Below, piece by piece: positions 11,630 to 26,500 of a stretch of DNA of 64,000 nucleotides. The stretch spans positions 8,701 through 72,700 of the forward strand of contig NW_019776035.1 in the NCBI RefSeq assembly GCF_001039355.2. The letters are read 5' to 3'. The translations under genes were made by a program, and so were the position numbers. The first letter of the stretch is position 1. Each line of letters starts with the position of its first letter. The notes under the pieces are model-generated. The model had not been told where the DNA came from. It did no database searches and was given only the letters and a program-made list of their open reading frames with translations. The DNA comes from Lingula anatina (lineage: Eukaryota; Brachiopoda; Lingulata; Lingulida; Lingulidae).

Positions 11630-14100
11630 TTATGGCTCTTGCATTTGGTATTTATCTATAATTTATACAATAGCAGATTCAGAAGAACTACCTGCAGCAG
11701 TCTGCATATGAGTATAGGAAATACTTGCTGCTGCTCGCTTCTAGTCCATGTCTTTTGGCTTGTGCTAGTCTTGCTATGATCATCATTTTTACATGATTTT
11801 ATCAAATGCTTTTCACGTGTGATGTATTTCTATAAGCACTGTGGCCAGTCTGAAGTTTTTTGTTTAAATTACTGAATAGAAAAAAAATAATCGGTATACA
11901 AGGTATATTGAAGTACACATTTCAAAATAATTTAAAGGTCTTTGCTCAAATTAATTAGAATACTGGTATGTGACAGTGTTATTTGAAAGCAGGTTGTGAC
12001 CTTAATTTTACTGGTTTTCATGACTAAGTTTTTTCTCAATCAGGGGTCATACTGTTATGTGTTGTTTACAAATGATGTAAAAAATATAAAACTATTCAAT
12101 ACATGTACATTTCATTTACAGTTGAATTTCACTAAATTATTTTACAATATACCTTTTATTTATATACACATACTCTGCTGATTTTTTACATTTGCAATAA
12201 ATATCAGTATTGTAAATAAGACAGGGTAATTGCATTGCATTCCCTGAAAAACATTTCTAAATCAATAATGAAATCTTTGGAGAATAATGTGCCTGTTATT
12301 ATAATAACATTCAGATTATTGTGGAACAGCAATTATCTTTGGTGAAAAAGAAAGAGATTGCATTTTATCACTGCATGTTGACAGTTCTTTTAATTTTACA
12401 ATATATTTGCTGGTTTGATTACTATTGTCTGAATTCTGAATAGATTAAAAATGCAAAAATATGTATAAATTACAATTATTTCCATTCATATAGACATGTA
12501 AACCACATTTTCATAGTGGCACAGTGGTAACATATATTGAACTCTGTGTCATTATCTTCTTCTATACATCTTGGCTTTTAATTGAGCTTGTCAGTAACAA
12601 AAGGTTGCAAAAATTCTGAATTAGACTCTACTACATGTACTGTATAAGTAAGCTGTGTATATTCAGATTGGGTTATACAAGTACTTGTATCTGTGTAAAG
12701 AATTTCATTTATTTGATTAAGAAAATACTTGTGTAGGGAGAAAAGATTAAAATGATACATTGATGTTGGTGAACAAAAGTATTAATTTTTGTAACTTAGA
12801 ATTTAAACCAGTATTGAATTGAGACATTGTTTTCAAGATACAAATCTGTGCTGAAGTTTACGCCATGTACGTGTATGTCAGTCAAATAGACACAATGCTC
12901 TTTTTCAATCTGACTCGGAGATTAAAAGTGGACCAAAGAATAGTAAGTTTCTGATATGTTTGGTGATTGTAGAATGTACAATTGGAACTATATATGTATC
13001 AGATAATATAAACAGTATTTTGTTTTTCCTCACCTGTGTGTGAAACAATAATGTATCTCTCTCTTTTGTTACTGGTGCTGTTAAAATTGAATCTATAATA
13101 ATGATGATTAAATGCCGATGCATTGTAATTTCCTTTTTTATTTATTCTGCATGCTGGTGACTTCTGAGGAGTCAGTTCCTATGACTGCCAAACATGTTTG
13201 ATTAATGATTGGGCAGCATGAGAAAATTGGCATGATCAGGTTGTTTTAAATTAAAATTTACCGGTACATTTTTAAAATTTTGATAAATTTATGGATGAAT
13301 TTTTTCATTTATTTGTCAACATTTGCCCCTACAGTACAGTTTTTAAAAGTGTCAAGAATTATTCATATTATTTATATTTGTTTAACTTCAAATTTGCTGA
13401 GCACTATTTGAAAATTATAGGCATGATTGGGTGTTTAATTATTTAAATGTTTTTGCATTATAATATTATAAATAGAGTATCGCAATACAATTGAAATAAT
13501 TCAATTATTGTTAGAAAAAAGTGTGCAAATATTGCAGTGATGACAGCTACATGGTCTTGTTTATGACTGAAGCCCACTGATTGAAATACATTATACACTT
13601 CATAACGTGTGTCGTCCACCATGCAAATGTCATATCCCCATACCGTGAGACACTACTTCCATAAAACTTCCACAGACTTGTGCATAAAAAAAATAGGAAC
13701 AATGTTCTTGTTCAAAAACCAGTTTGATTAGATTTTTTCTCGAAAGCCGAGTCCTGTTCGGCTTGAAAGTAATTAATTGATGTTTTTCACAACTTGAAAT
13801 TCTTCATACTCATTGATAGAAGCAATTCATTCCTGGAAGTGTTGTTTGTTAAATATTTGGCCTGACAAAACATATCAAGCTTTAGGCCTGAGATGACATG
13901 TAGTAGACAACTTGCGGCCTCATGTGACTTATCTCCGGGCTCCAGCCTGTTGTCTCTTCATGACCTAGAATTGATGACTCACGCTCTTCTCCAAATAAAA
14001 CCTCTTTGTGGATATATGGAGAGTGGCTCCTCAACCAGCAGAAATATATTTTCAAAGAGAGGCTAGTAACAGAAAATAAGGTCAAAACAGCCGCCATATA
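11630..14100. other. 3' UTR / intergenic DNA between the CPES-like gene and PIGN
   Basis: This stretch is AT-rich with no exon-like pattern, no RNA gene and no clear repeat. The last 200 bp, upstream of 14161, are less AT-rich and probably hold the PIGN promoter and 5' UTR. Confidence 0.6.
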
Positions 14101-14159
14101 CAAAACGTGAACAGGTCTGAGAACCGGCCGGCAGAGTTATAAAAAAGAATTTGTATATC

Positions 14160-14489
14160 ATGTAAGTATTCGATCGTAATGAACAAAAGCAATATTTTAC
14201 ATTGCCTTCAAATAAAGACGCTGAGGTGGTTTTTGTGATTCATATCTTTTTGATAATATCACGAGCGTCAACTTTAATCAGTGTGACTATGATTCATTAC
14301 ACTCAGTGTGGAATATTTTAAGCTAATTAAATTATTATGCCCATAAAACTTCTTCTTAATAGGCGATCGAAGTCACATGAACCGCAGTTTTATAAAGATA
14401 ATGTATCACAACTCTTTATCACGTTGATCAGAATACTTTTAGATATAGAAACATGGATTAAATGATAATGTAGTTTATCCATGATTCGT

Positions 14490-14570
<81 letters not shown>

Positions 14571-17500
14571 AAGTTTTGATTCATACTTGTATACTAGATC
14601 TGTTTGTTTATTTTTTTCTTCAGGCAATCCGGCATCTCCCTTATTNTATATATAAAGTTTTGATTCATACTTGTATACTAGATCTGTTTGTTTATTTTTT
14701 TTTTTTTTCAGGCAATCCGGCATCTCCCTTATTATAGCAGGGCTAGTTGTCCATGTGGTATTCTTCATATCCATCTTTGATATCTATTTCACATCACCGC
14801 TGGTGCATGGAATGACACCATTCCAGACACCACTGGAGCCGCCATCTAAAAGACTGGTGTTGTTTGTAACTGATGGTTTGAGAGCTGATAAATTCTTTGG
14901 AGCTGATAGAAGTACAGCTCCGTACATGAGGTAACCCTCATTTTGCTATTGGAACTCAGTGCCCATTCCCAATGTAACTGTCAGTCTGCATAGATTGATT
15001 AGATTTGCAGATTCACACAGCTCCTCTTGGTGTTGAGTAAAATAGAGAAAAGCTGGTGATTATAAGAGTACATTGGAAACAAAGAGACGTGTTAATCTGA
15101 TTGCATTCAATGAGAGTCCCCCAGTTGGATCGCTTTAAAAAGACCTATAGTTTCGTTGGGAGTGCACCCTTACAGATCTGAAGTGCTATGAAGTTTTTGT
15201 TCTTAGGCTGATTTGCTAAGGTTTGGTTAGACCCTTAATAGCAATTATTATAGTTAAAATTTTAACTGAGTGGGCAATTTTACTGATTAAGTGAAAGTGA
15301 TGAAAAGAATCTTTGTTCTTCATTTGACAGTCTTATTATAATAATCATATTAAAAATATATTGATGATGATAATAATAATGATTATTTAATTTATAATAA
15401 TAATAAAACAAAGAGGCATACAATTCCTTCATGCATAGTGGACATAACATGATGGAAACTACAATTTATCTGTTTTCAGAGATGTGATAGAAAAGCGTGG
15501 TGCGTGGGGGATATCCCACACCAGGGTCCCCACCGAGTCTCGCCCAGGTCATGTGGCACTTATTGCAGGATTCTATGAAGATGTTAGCGCTGTGGCCAAA
15601 GGTAGAAAGACATGATGGATACCTGTGATTGCATTGCAGGACTTGGACTGAGAAAATACTGTATTTTTGTATTGCCACACACATGCACACACTCAAGCAC
15701 TCACAACTGCCCATATAATTCATAATTGCACAGCCAAGGGTTTATTGACTATACTGATTCTGATATAGTTCAGTCTTTTTGGGTCAGACCTGCAATACGA
15801 ATATAAATTCTGTGCTAAGCCACATTTATGTCATAAGCTCTCAGCATATCGTGAGTATTATCTTATGGTTGAAATATCTAGTCCAGACTTGTTGGTGATA
15901 ATAACATCAAAAGTATCCTTTCTTATCTGTTTACCCCCTTATTTCTTTACAAGTAACTAAAAGTAAAAATAATTGATTTATAATAAACACAATGAATTGA
16001 TTAAGTATAGTTTTTCAATAAACTGATTTAAATATTATATGTCAGATTGCTCTTCGTTTGTTGTAGGATGGAAAGAAAACCCAGTTGAGTTTGACTCTGT
16101 TTTTAATGAAAGCCAAACAACTTGGTCTTGGGGAAGTCCAGATATTCTTCCAATGTTTGCAAAAGGTAAAGGTATAAAGTGCAGGTGTGGAGTGTATTTT
16201 ATCCACGTCTGACTTTTTTCTCTCATATTGAAATATGGTCTGTTAATTAAACACCTACAAACTTTTTTACTTTGAAGTTTACATTGTCATTGTATTGTAA
16301 AATGTGCAAAGAAAAAATAAAGTTAAAATTATTTTAACTAAAGTTTTATTTTTACTAGTTAAAAAATTGTAAACTCAGCAACAACTAGCCTTGGCTATAC
16401 ATTGGCAAAATGATGTCATTTTTTAAATTCAGTTTGATTATTTTAATTTAAAAAAAAACTTGTACTTGACACTAAAAATTCTATTCTAATTTGAGCCTTG
16501 ATTCTACTCTAAATGGCCATTTTATTGNAGTTCTGTTATAGTATAACCAGACCTGTGTAGTGAATGTGTATTTTGCATGTTTTATGAAATGTGAGATAGA
16601 CCTAACTCATAGCTGTTGATGTAATGTAAACCCAGTACTTTGGTTGTCATATAATACTATAACAGTGCTGATAATACTATATCAGCATTCTATAACAAGC
16701 TGAGTGTTTCTATCACTTGTTTTGAAGGCTGTTTTGATTAATCTATATGTGAAATTTGTAGTGTATAAGGATATGATTTTCCCCCTTTTTTCAGCTTTCG
16801 ACTGAAATGGATACTTTATTTTGTCCAGAAGGACACTTTTCACATAGTGTAATATTATTATGGTAACCACAATTTTGCTTACTGTAAGTACTAACAACAT
16901 GGACATAAACTCAAATTATAGTTTTTCTTAATTTTCAGGAATTTTTTGAAGAAGCAAAAAGAAATGCCTCTCTAGCAAGGCTTCTATCCCAAGATCGTAT
17001 TGTGTTGTTTTTGCATCTGTTGGGTCTGGATACATGTGGACATTCTCAGAAACCTCACTCAGAGTAAGTAGTCATTCCCAGAAAGCCATGCTAAAAGAAT
17101 GACTTTAAGTTTGTGTATTTTTTTTTTTTAATAAAGGATGTCGTGGACTACACCTGTTAAGTGCCTTCATACAAAAAAGGGTTACTAACCAACAGTATTA
17201 TATAATACCAGTTAGTCCTATATTTAATGTATGTGTATTGCTTCTTTATATACATATTACATGTGGATTGATTTACCTACTATCCCTTTTATTTTTTAAA
17301 ATTAAATTAATTAAAATTATTCTTCAGATTCATAATCTTGTCATTTAATATTATGTGATTGTTTTCAGAGAGTATTTGAGAAACATACATATTGTGGATG
17401 AAGGCATAAAAAATATAAGCCAAGTTGTGGACAGTTATTTCCAACAAGATGGCAGCACTTCATATATTATGACAGCAGACCATGGCATGACGAACTGGGG

Positions 17501-20500
17501 TGGGTATAGTTGTATTTTTTATTCCATTTAAGAAAATGAGATAGTACACTAAATATATTCATCCTTTAGGAGTGACTGAAAAGATACCAAAGTAAATAGA
17601 AAAATAGGAATCAAGTATACTAAAAAGAAAAGATTAACTAAAGCAAAATACACAATTTAAATGTCATTTTGTTACCAAAAAGAAAAATATCAAAATACAT
17701 GAGGCCCCAGGAAAAAAGGAAAAAAGGCACTTGAAATGAGATCACAGGAGTGAAGTAATTTGGGGTTGAGATTCGGGGGTGGGTTAGGAGAGGAGGTGAG
17801 GGGGGGGACTTTTTTTTTTTTTTTTTGATAGTACAATCATATTTTCCTATACTTGGATTCATCAACTTGTTGTATTTCATTAAACTGGAGAATTTGTTGC
17901 TGTTTACTGACTTGGATTCAACAGACTGAAAAAAAAGAATGAAGAGCAGGTTGCAAAGTTGGTCTCTGTCAACTTCTGTGGCTGGCAATTTGTGGAAATA
18001 AGCATGTAATGCAAGCTTGAAAACTTGAATAAAACCTTGCCAAAACCTGTCTCCTGAGTTGGTGAGGGAGGACAGACCAAAAATGTATGAGTTTAAATAC
18101 CTGTGTATTAATTGGACACTATGTCAACATGTGCGAGCCATGCCACTACTCAACAAAATTAGTGCCCCCCGACCCCCCGGCCACCCCTTGGGATTNTTAA
18201 TTATTCTTTAGATTCATAACCTTGTCACTTAATTTTATGTGATTGTTTTCAGAGAGTATTTGAGAAACATACGTATTGTGGATGAAGGCATAAAAAATAT
18301 AAGCCAAGTTGTAGACAGTTATTTCCAACAAGATGGCAGAACTTCTTATATTATGACAGCAGACCATGGCATGACGAACTGGGGTGGGTATAGTTGTATT
18401 TTTTATTCCATTTAAAAAAATGAGACGGTGCAATAAATATATTCATCCTATAGGAGTGACCAAAAAGATGACAAAATGAATAGAAACATAGGAACCAAGT
18501 ATACTAAGGTTAACAAAATATGCAATTTCAATGCCATCATGTTAACAAAAATAAAAATATCAAAATACATGAGGCCCTAGGAAAAAAGAAAAAAAGAAAA
18601 AGCACTTTAAATGTGATCACAAGAGCAAAGTAATTTTGGGTTGAGATTTGGGGGTGGGTAAGGAGAGGAGGTGAGGGGGGGGGATTTTTTTTTTTTTTTT
18701 TTTTTTATAGTACAATCATATTTTCCTATACTTGGATTCATCAACTTGTTGTATTTCATTAAACTGGAGAATTTGTTGCTGTTTACTGACTTGGATTCAA
18801 CAGACTGAAAAAAAAAGAATGAAGAGCAGGTTGCAAAGTTGGTCTCTGTCAACTTCTGTGGCTGGCAATTTGTGGAAATAAGCATGTAATGCAAGCTTGA
18901 AAACTTGAATAAAACATTGCCGAAACCTGTCTCCTGAGTTGGTGAGGGATGACAGACCAAAAATGTATGAGTTTAAATACCTGTGTATTAATTGGACACT
19001 ATGTCAACATGTGCGAGCCATGCCACTACTCAACAATATTAATGCCCCCCGACCCCCCGGCCACCCCTTGGGATTTGGAAGTCTTCTGTCTTTTCTTAAA
19101 TGTATTACTGGGAACATGTACGATGGAAAAGAAGCGTCATGTCTATTTAGGTTTTGTTGTTATTCATTTTTACAATATTGAAAATTCACTGAAATTATTC
19201 TATGACACAGGTGGTCGTACATGTACATCATTAAAGAAACCACCAAGTATTTGTAATGATGCTTGATTACAGCCAGTATAAGCTCTCAGAACTACTACAG
19301 TTCGTTATATTTGATGGAATTGTCTGTTTCTCTTTTTGAAGATCAACGGAGAACAATTTCCATCGCGTCTAATATTAACTATTAACTAATCAATTTTTGG
19401 AGTCCATGCTGAGGCATCTAAATAAATTCATAAAATGACTGTAGAATAGAACGCTGTATACACTTTCATGATGTAAAAAATAACATCGGTTATAATTTCA
19501 ACAAATGATATATAACTGCGTTATATACGACAAATTGTTTTTATTCACCAGAATCAAGGTGACGGCCGAGCGTGGATGTTTGTTTACATATTTTCCGTGT
19601 TGTTACACTTTCGCGCCTCCAGTTTTGAAGAGTTAGTCGCTTCCCGTTTATCAAACTGGGTCAAAGATAGGAGTTCTACTATCAGTTTGGAGCCGTAACT
19701 TTAAATTGACAGACATAATGACAAGAAGGGCACTTTTTTATCAGATATAGCAGCTCATGTTTAGTTTACAGAGGATGAAAAATGGCCACGAACAGCAAAT
19801 TTCCACTTGGGCTTCCTGCGTCATCCCCAGAAGGCGGTCGCGAACACTTCCTCACTTGTCCCCTCTGCCAGATTTGCCTGGACGATTTTGAAGATCCGCG
19901 AATGCTACCATGTTTCCACACCTTCTGTTTCAAGTGTATATCGAGTTATGCAAAGAATAATGGCGGCAAGTCAAGTTTCCTATGCCCTGTTTGCCACGAA
20001 AAAGTCCCGGTGCCACACGGGGGAATGAAGAAACTTCGCAAGAACTTTTTGTTAAAGAACGTGACAGACTACGTACCAGAGAGGCTCGACCCAAACCACC
20101 TGCCATGCCATCTATGTTGTCAGCACAGGTGTCATAAATGCCACAAAGTTATGACCCCAGTGAATCACATAGCAACTGACCTCCCCTCTGCCGCCTCTAA
20201 CGGCAGTCTATCTCCAGTGAGGAAGCCAGCTAGTAGTCCCACACCTACCAGTACCAACGGATGCAGAGAACATGCTGCTGCTAGTGCAGACAAAGCAGCT
20301 GACGAACACAAGGATAAGATGAAGAGTTTAGCAGATCAGATACAAGGGAACATTCCCTCGGTTCAGCTCCAGCTGGACACGGCGTCCAGCCAGACAGGCG
20401 TTGTAGACCTCAGCCAACAAAAGCACAGCATTCTGGTCCCAGACATTGAGGCTCACACCAAAAAACTGCACAGCATTGTGGAAGAGCATACCAAGAATCT

Positions 20501-23500
20501 TGTGGCAAGAGTCAACTCCATCTACGACACCGAGACTGAGATGCTGAATAAGATGCAGGACAAGATAGATGCCCATAAAGCCAATGTTGACCATGTCGTC
20601 CAGTATGCTGAGATATTGACGAAGTTTGGCTCTGACTCCGAAATCATCCAACAAAAGCCAATGCTTGAGAACAGAATGAAGGAACTGATGGAGGATGAAG
20701 TGTGCCAGCCAGACTATATGGACAAGTGTCGGTATAATGCTAAAGAACTCTCAGAGAAGGCAATAGACGATGCATTTGAGGATATCACCAGGAAGCTTGC
20801 AGCAGTGAAGTATTCCCCACCCATGAAGAGAAGGCAGTTGGAGTTTGAAATCAATGAGATCAATCCACACCTGTTTCCCATGGAGATCATCGTTCCCTTT
20901 CGAGTTCCGTCAACACGCACCGTTGTTGTGAAAGAACTGCCATGTCAGACAATCAACACAGCACTTTTCAATGATCGTTTAGGTTGTGAGCTGGATGGTA
21001 TCGCAGTGGATCCCAACAACGATGACATATACGTGGTGGATCGCATCAACAGTTGTGTGAAGCTCTTCACAGCCAGTGGCCAATACAAACTGCAGATAAA
21101 TCTGAGGGCAGCCATCCCCTACCCGAGTAGAATTGCAGTGGTTGAGAATGGGAACATTGCCGTTGGCTGCTGCAGCACCCTTGTTGGTCTCCCTTGTGAA
21201 ATTAGAATTCTTTCTGTACCCGCTGCCAAGAACGAACTGTCCATCGCAATGAGCAATATCAGAGACTTTAAACAGGGTCGAAGGGGGCTGTTCCTTGTGC
21301 TGAAAGTGGATACGGCCATCAGGAAGATCTACGTCTTCAAACGAGAGAAGGTAAAAAAAGCAATGGACATTCCTCCAGAGATCAAAGATCCCTGGGACAT
21401 GGGCGTTGACAGAAAAACCGGCAACATTCTTCTCTCGGACATGCAGCACTGCGTCTGGATCCTGGACCAACACGGGGATATCCTGTCACACTACGGGGTA
21501 ATTGGGATCAGTGGTTCCACTAACCACATGCTGTACAGACCAACTGGACTGTGCGCTGACCAACATGGACACATCCTGGTGGGGGACTCGCGTAATGCCA
21601 GGATTGTGATGCTGACACCCAAGGGAGAGCTGATGCATAATGTTGCCACCAGGGGGAACCTGGCCGGCCCTCTAGCTGTCGCAGTGAACAAGTGGGGCCA
21701 GTTGCTGGTGACCGACTGTGATGGAAAGGCCACGGTGAAAGTGTTTAAATACCTGATGTAAAGGACAATCACTGGTATTTAATATATAATAATAATTGTA
21801 CTTGACAATGCCATACAATGACACCAGGCTTTATATCTGAATAGATGTTAACCCCTTAAATAATTATTTGTTTGATGTCCAAGACATTCATATGAGTATT
21901 GATATAAAGCTTTTTGTTAGAACTTGACATTTATCATTCATTTTCTCCTTATAGCAGCATATTTGCCTTACACTGAGAGAGAATTTGTATTTTGTATACT
22001 TACATAATTATTCAAGAATTGCAAGTGTGATCCATGTGGAATATAATATTATGTTTTCCTAGTTTATGTCAGAGTGCTTTGTAAATATTGATGCCAAGCA
22101 ATATATATGTCTTGAACAGAGTGATGTATATATCTTTATCAATATGTAATTTACATCCTTGAAAGTTTTAAAATGGAAGCCAATAGCTACTAGTATATAT
22201 TTATATATTCTCTGCTTAATATTTCATGTTGGAATGCATTAAGATTATTTAACGATTAATTTACATGTTTGTAATTTTTAAAATGGAAGCTAATAGCTAC
22301 TAGTATATATTTATATATTCTCTGCTTAATTTTTCATGTTGGAGTGCATTAAGATTATTTAACGTCAAATTGTGATCTATTTATTAATAATTTTTATGTG
22401 AAGATAATCAGTTTTTTGTGCACTTAGAAATGTTTATATCTAAGAGTGATATTTGAGGATACTGTTATTATACAGTTTTGTTTGTATTTTACTCTCACTG
22501 TAATAACAAATATTCTTCTCATTCTTTCATGCAAATGTATAATATAGCAACAATCACTGTGCCATTGCATCACAATTCTACATTTAATATTACTTGTGCC
22601 ATAAAATTATTTTTATACATTGATTTTGTTGATAATTAATGTGCTTTCATTTGATGAAAACAGCACAGGAAAGAGCCATTCCAATAAAGTTGATTGTCAA
22701 ATCCTTAATGTTATTTATTTATGTTCTGCACTCAGGATGTTCTAAATACTGGCACAGATAGGTGTTTATTAGTAAAATTTGTACCTTTGAAGAAAAATGG
22801 TGAAAGTGGAGTGTTATTAAAGTGCTGTAAAGTGTAACAGTACATTTTCTTTCCTTTAATTTGCATTACACAAAATGTTCTGCATTCAAAATTGGCAATC
22901 TGAGATTGAGCTAACTCCATCGAATTTGAAATATTTTATTACAATTATTCATTCATTCATTTATTTATTTGTTATTTACTTGTTTATTCCTTGCGAAGTT
23001 CACCTTTACAAGACAGGCATGGCAGATGGGGGAAAAAGCTTTCCTTGGTGTAATGCCTCATGCTGGGTTATTATTATCTACACATGTGGGACACTGTTTC
23101 CTACATTATGTGGGTTATCACACAGATTGTGTCTCAGGTCACTTCACATAACATGATTCCACTCCAAGGCCTTAAACTGGCTGATAATATTCCTGTTAAA
23201 ACCTCTGTGATCAATTTTGGCACAGAAAGCCCTGTTCTGCTGAATTGAACAATCACATTGATAAAAGCAGCATTTGTTTAACTAATCTATTAGTTATATA
23301 TAATACTTGATATAAATGATATAAAATCAAACCATTTCTAAGGAGACTTAAAGGGTGTTTCTTTTCTCGCCAGGCATGTTCTTTTTGTCCATTGAGTCTC
23401 CTTATAATAAATTTACTTTTTTATCATCATGACATAATTAGACTGACAAACAGTTTGACTGCGTTCAGATTCGAATGTCATACCAGCTGGAATCATCCAA

Positions 23501-26500
23501 CTCTGCATTCGAACTCTAGCTTAAGTCTAAGATCTAATAAACTCTGTTTATTAGATCTTAGCTTAAGTGCATTCAATGCAATCAGTATAACTGTCTGAAA
23601 CTCCCCCCCCCCCCCCCCCCCCTCGAGTAGCTAGATAATTACTTAATTACCCCGTTGCAACTTGAAGAGGTCTGTCAGACATTTAAGCTTATTACATATA
23701 TTGATTGCGCTGGGGGAGAATCTCCTTCAGTGATGGATCGATCCAGCTAGTATTATGGGTTTATCTGAATGCTCTCCATGTCATAGTATACTGATAAGAT
23801 TGTATTAAGGAGTGCACATCTGGCACCAAAACATCTTTTATCTGACATGTTTGAGTTGTTATTTGTCCCCACCTCAGGCTTCAAAGAACTATTGAAACTA
23901 ACTTGTCTTCCATAATCATCATGCCTCAGTCTGCTATTGTGGAGCAGTGAATTTTCAGTAATTTCTGGAACTCGGGGTGACCCGAGCCTGTCCTGTGGTA
24001 ATTGGCCCCCTTTTATTTCACTTTCATACCCCCCCCCCCTCGCCCAGTGGTAACCTGAGTTACACAGCTCTTTCTGTTTGTGGACAACTTTTGGTGTTTA
24101 AAATGAGAGTCACGGTTCTGACTCTGAAACTCATATGAAGAATCATTCTGTATGAAAGCATGAAAAAAAAAACATTTCAGATAGCTGTTCTTTGTAGGTA
24201 AACTTTTGCTTACCTTCACTAGCAGTTATAAAGTTAATCTTTGACAATTCATATAACCAGGTTAATCTATGTGCATTTTTTCACTTTCCCAGCACTACCC
24301 TATATCAGCCCTGTCTGAGCACAGACCTTACAATGTTTCACTTAATTGTCATATCTGTCAATCACAGGTTCCCATGGCGCTGGCCACCCCCACGAGACGC
24401 TGACCCCCCTAGTGGCCTGGGGTGCTGGGATTAGAAGAGCCGTGCCACCTACCTCACAAGATGGATACAGCGACACTTTCTCTGAAGGTGATTAAAGTGG
24501 ATGACATTGTATTTTAGTTGAGATCTTAGTAGTTTGTAAAAATTTAAGTTAATAAAAGTGATGGGGCCAAGATTTTTTAAAAATCATTATGATAATATAG
24601 ATAAGATAATTTACAGCAATTTGTCACAGCATTATTCCAGCTATGTCTTTTGGCTATATATGAACAAGTTTGATTTTATAATAATTTTTTTATCATATGT
24701 GCTTATCTATTTTTAGATTGGAATTTATCACATTTAAAAAGAAGTGATGTCAATCAGGTAATTTTTTCTTTCTTTTTTTGGAAGAGCTAAGAGTGATAAG
24801 TTTCGATAATTATCAACTTCAAACTGGGATTAGATAATAAAAACAAATTCTCACATGCAGAAGTACACATATACTGATTATAATAGTAATTCTTGAAAGA
24901 ACAAAATTGACTACACATTTAGTGCAATATTTAATTTAATGATAGTAATTTTTCTATTTGATTACAGGCTGATATTGCCCCTCTAATGTCCTCCCTGATA
25001 GGCATAGCTTTCCCACTGAATTCTGTGGTAAGTTGCATGCTCTGTCTTAAAATTCCTGGGAATGGATTCAGTGTATGTACCTGGTGGTAAAGTAATTGCC
25101 ATGTATTTTATTGTTGAAATAAATAATCTGTTGTTGTTACATGCTCTGTCCTTGAATTCCTTGGAATAGATTTAATATATGTACCTGGTGGTAAAGTGAT
25201 TGCCATGTATTTTATTGTTAAAATAGGTAACCTGTTGTCCATTACAGTTTATTTTACTAATTATGGTGTGGGAGATTTAAAATGAATCAAACAGTCAGAT
25301 TAAGACCATATCTGCCTGGGCACAAATTTCCCTAGATTATATCTCCAGTTATTACTCCACCAACATTTAAACGTTTGATGATGCAAGTGAAATACAACCA
25401 GGAGTAGTAACACACATTTTTCTTTCAATATTAAAAAATTCTATAGACAAACTAATGGGAGAAAACACAACATTCTAATAACTTCAGTAAAGAGATCTGT
25501 GCTGATGGTGTTTGTGTCTCCCTAGAGCAACTGCCTTAGGATGGCTGCACTAGTTGACACTCATAGCTATTGCAGTGAGAAATGAGGCAAACAATATTGA
25601 ATATTGATTTTTAATCAGTTAATTCATGTATTTATTCACACAATGTAAGGCTTTTAAGAGCACTATTAGGAGGGTATATCACACACGTATATACATCAAA
25701 GAAATTTTTTAATCATCTTTAAGCGTTGGCATCAAAGTATATCATAAAATATTAGTCAAAAAGATCAGCAAGGTATAAATTTTAAAGCTGACTGATCTTG
25801 TATATCCTGGGTTTAAGGCTTTAAACCTTTTCTTTGCCTTTTATCAATAAGGAGCATTTCATTAAAGCTAACATATGTTTTATATTATCAGGGACTGCTT
25901 CCATTAGACTACCTCAACAACACAATGGAGTATAAGGCCAAGAGTATTTTTGCCAATGCTCAACAGATACTGGCCCAGTATCAGGTAATGATAATAATGA
26001 TAATGATTATGACGATAATAATGATTATGATAATGATTGTGATAATGATGATAATAATGATCATAATCATGATAAAAATGAAGAGTTCTTTTAGGATGGT
26101 GCTTCACGTTCATATCTATGCTGTGTACAACAATTATAATAAAGGTTAAAACAAACTTCTAAAGCATACCAACTAATATAGAATATGGCATGTACAGAGG
26201 ATATTCCTTTTAGTTCCAATAATATTCAGATTTATTTGTTGAACATTGAATGCAGCAATTTATTTTCTGTCTGTTTTATTTTTATTTTTCTATATATTTT
26301 TATTTTTTACACATTTACAAAAATTTGAATACCAGAATAATTTCTGAACAATTCCTTAGGCAGTGTCAGATATTCTATATTTGGAAGGACTTGGATTTAA
26401 ATGTTTTCATATTTCTAGGTTAAAATGTCACAGAAACAGGAGACAACCCTGTCAGCTTTATTTAAACCATTCATGTAAGTACAGAAAAGGAAGAAAAAGA

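Noticed and set aside
25904-26149. His/Tyr- or Ile/Met-rich open frames
   Set aside because: They are translations of the GAT/AAT microsatellite beside a PIGN donor.
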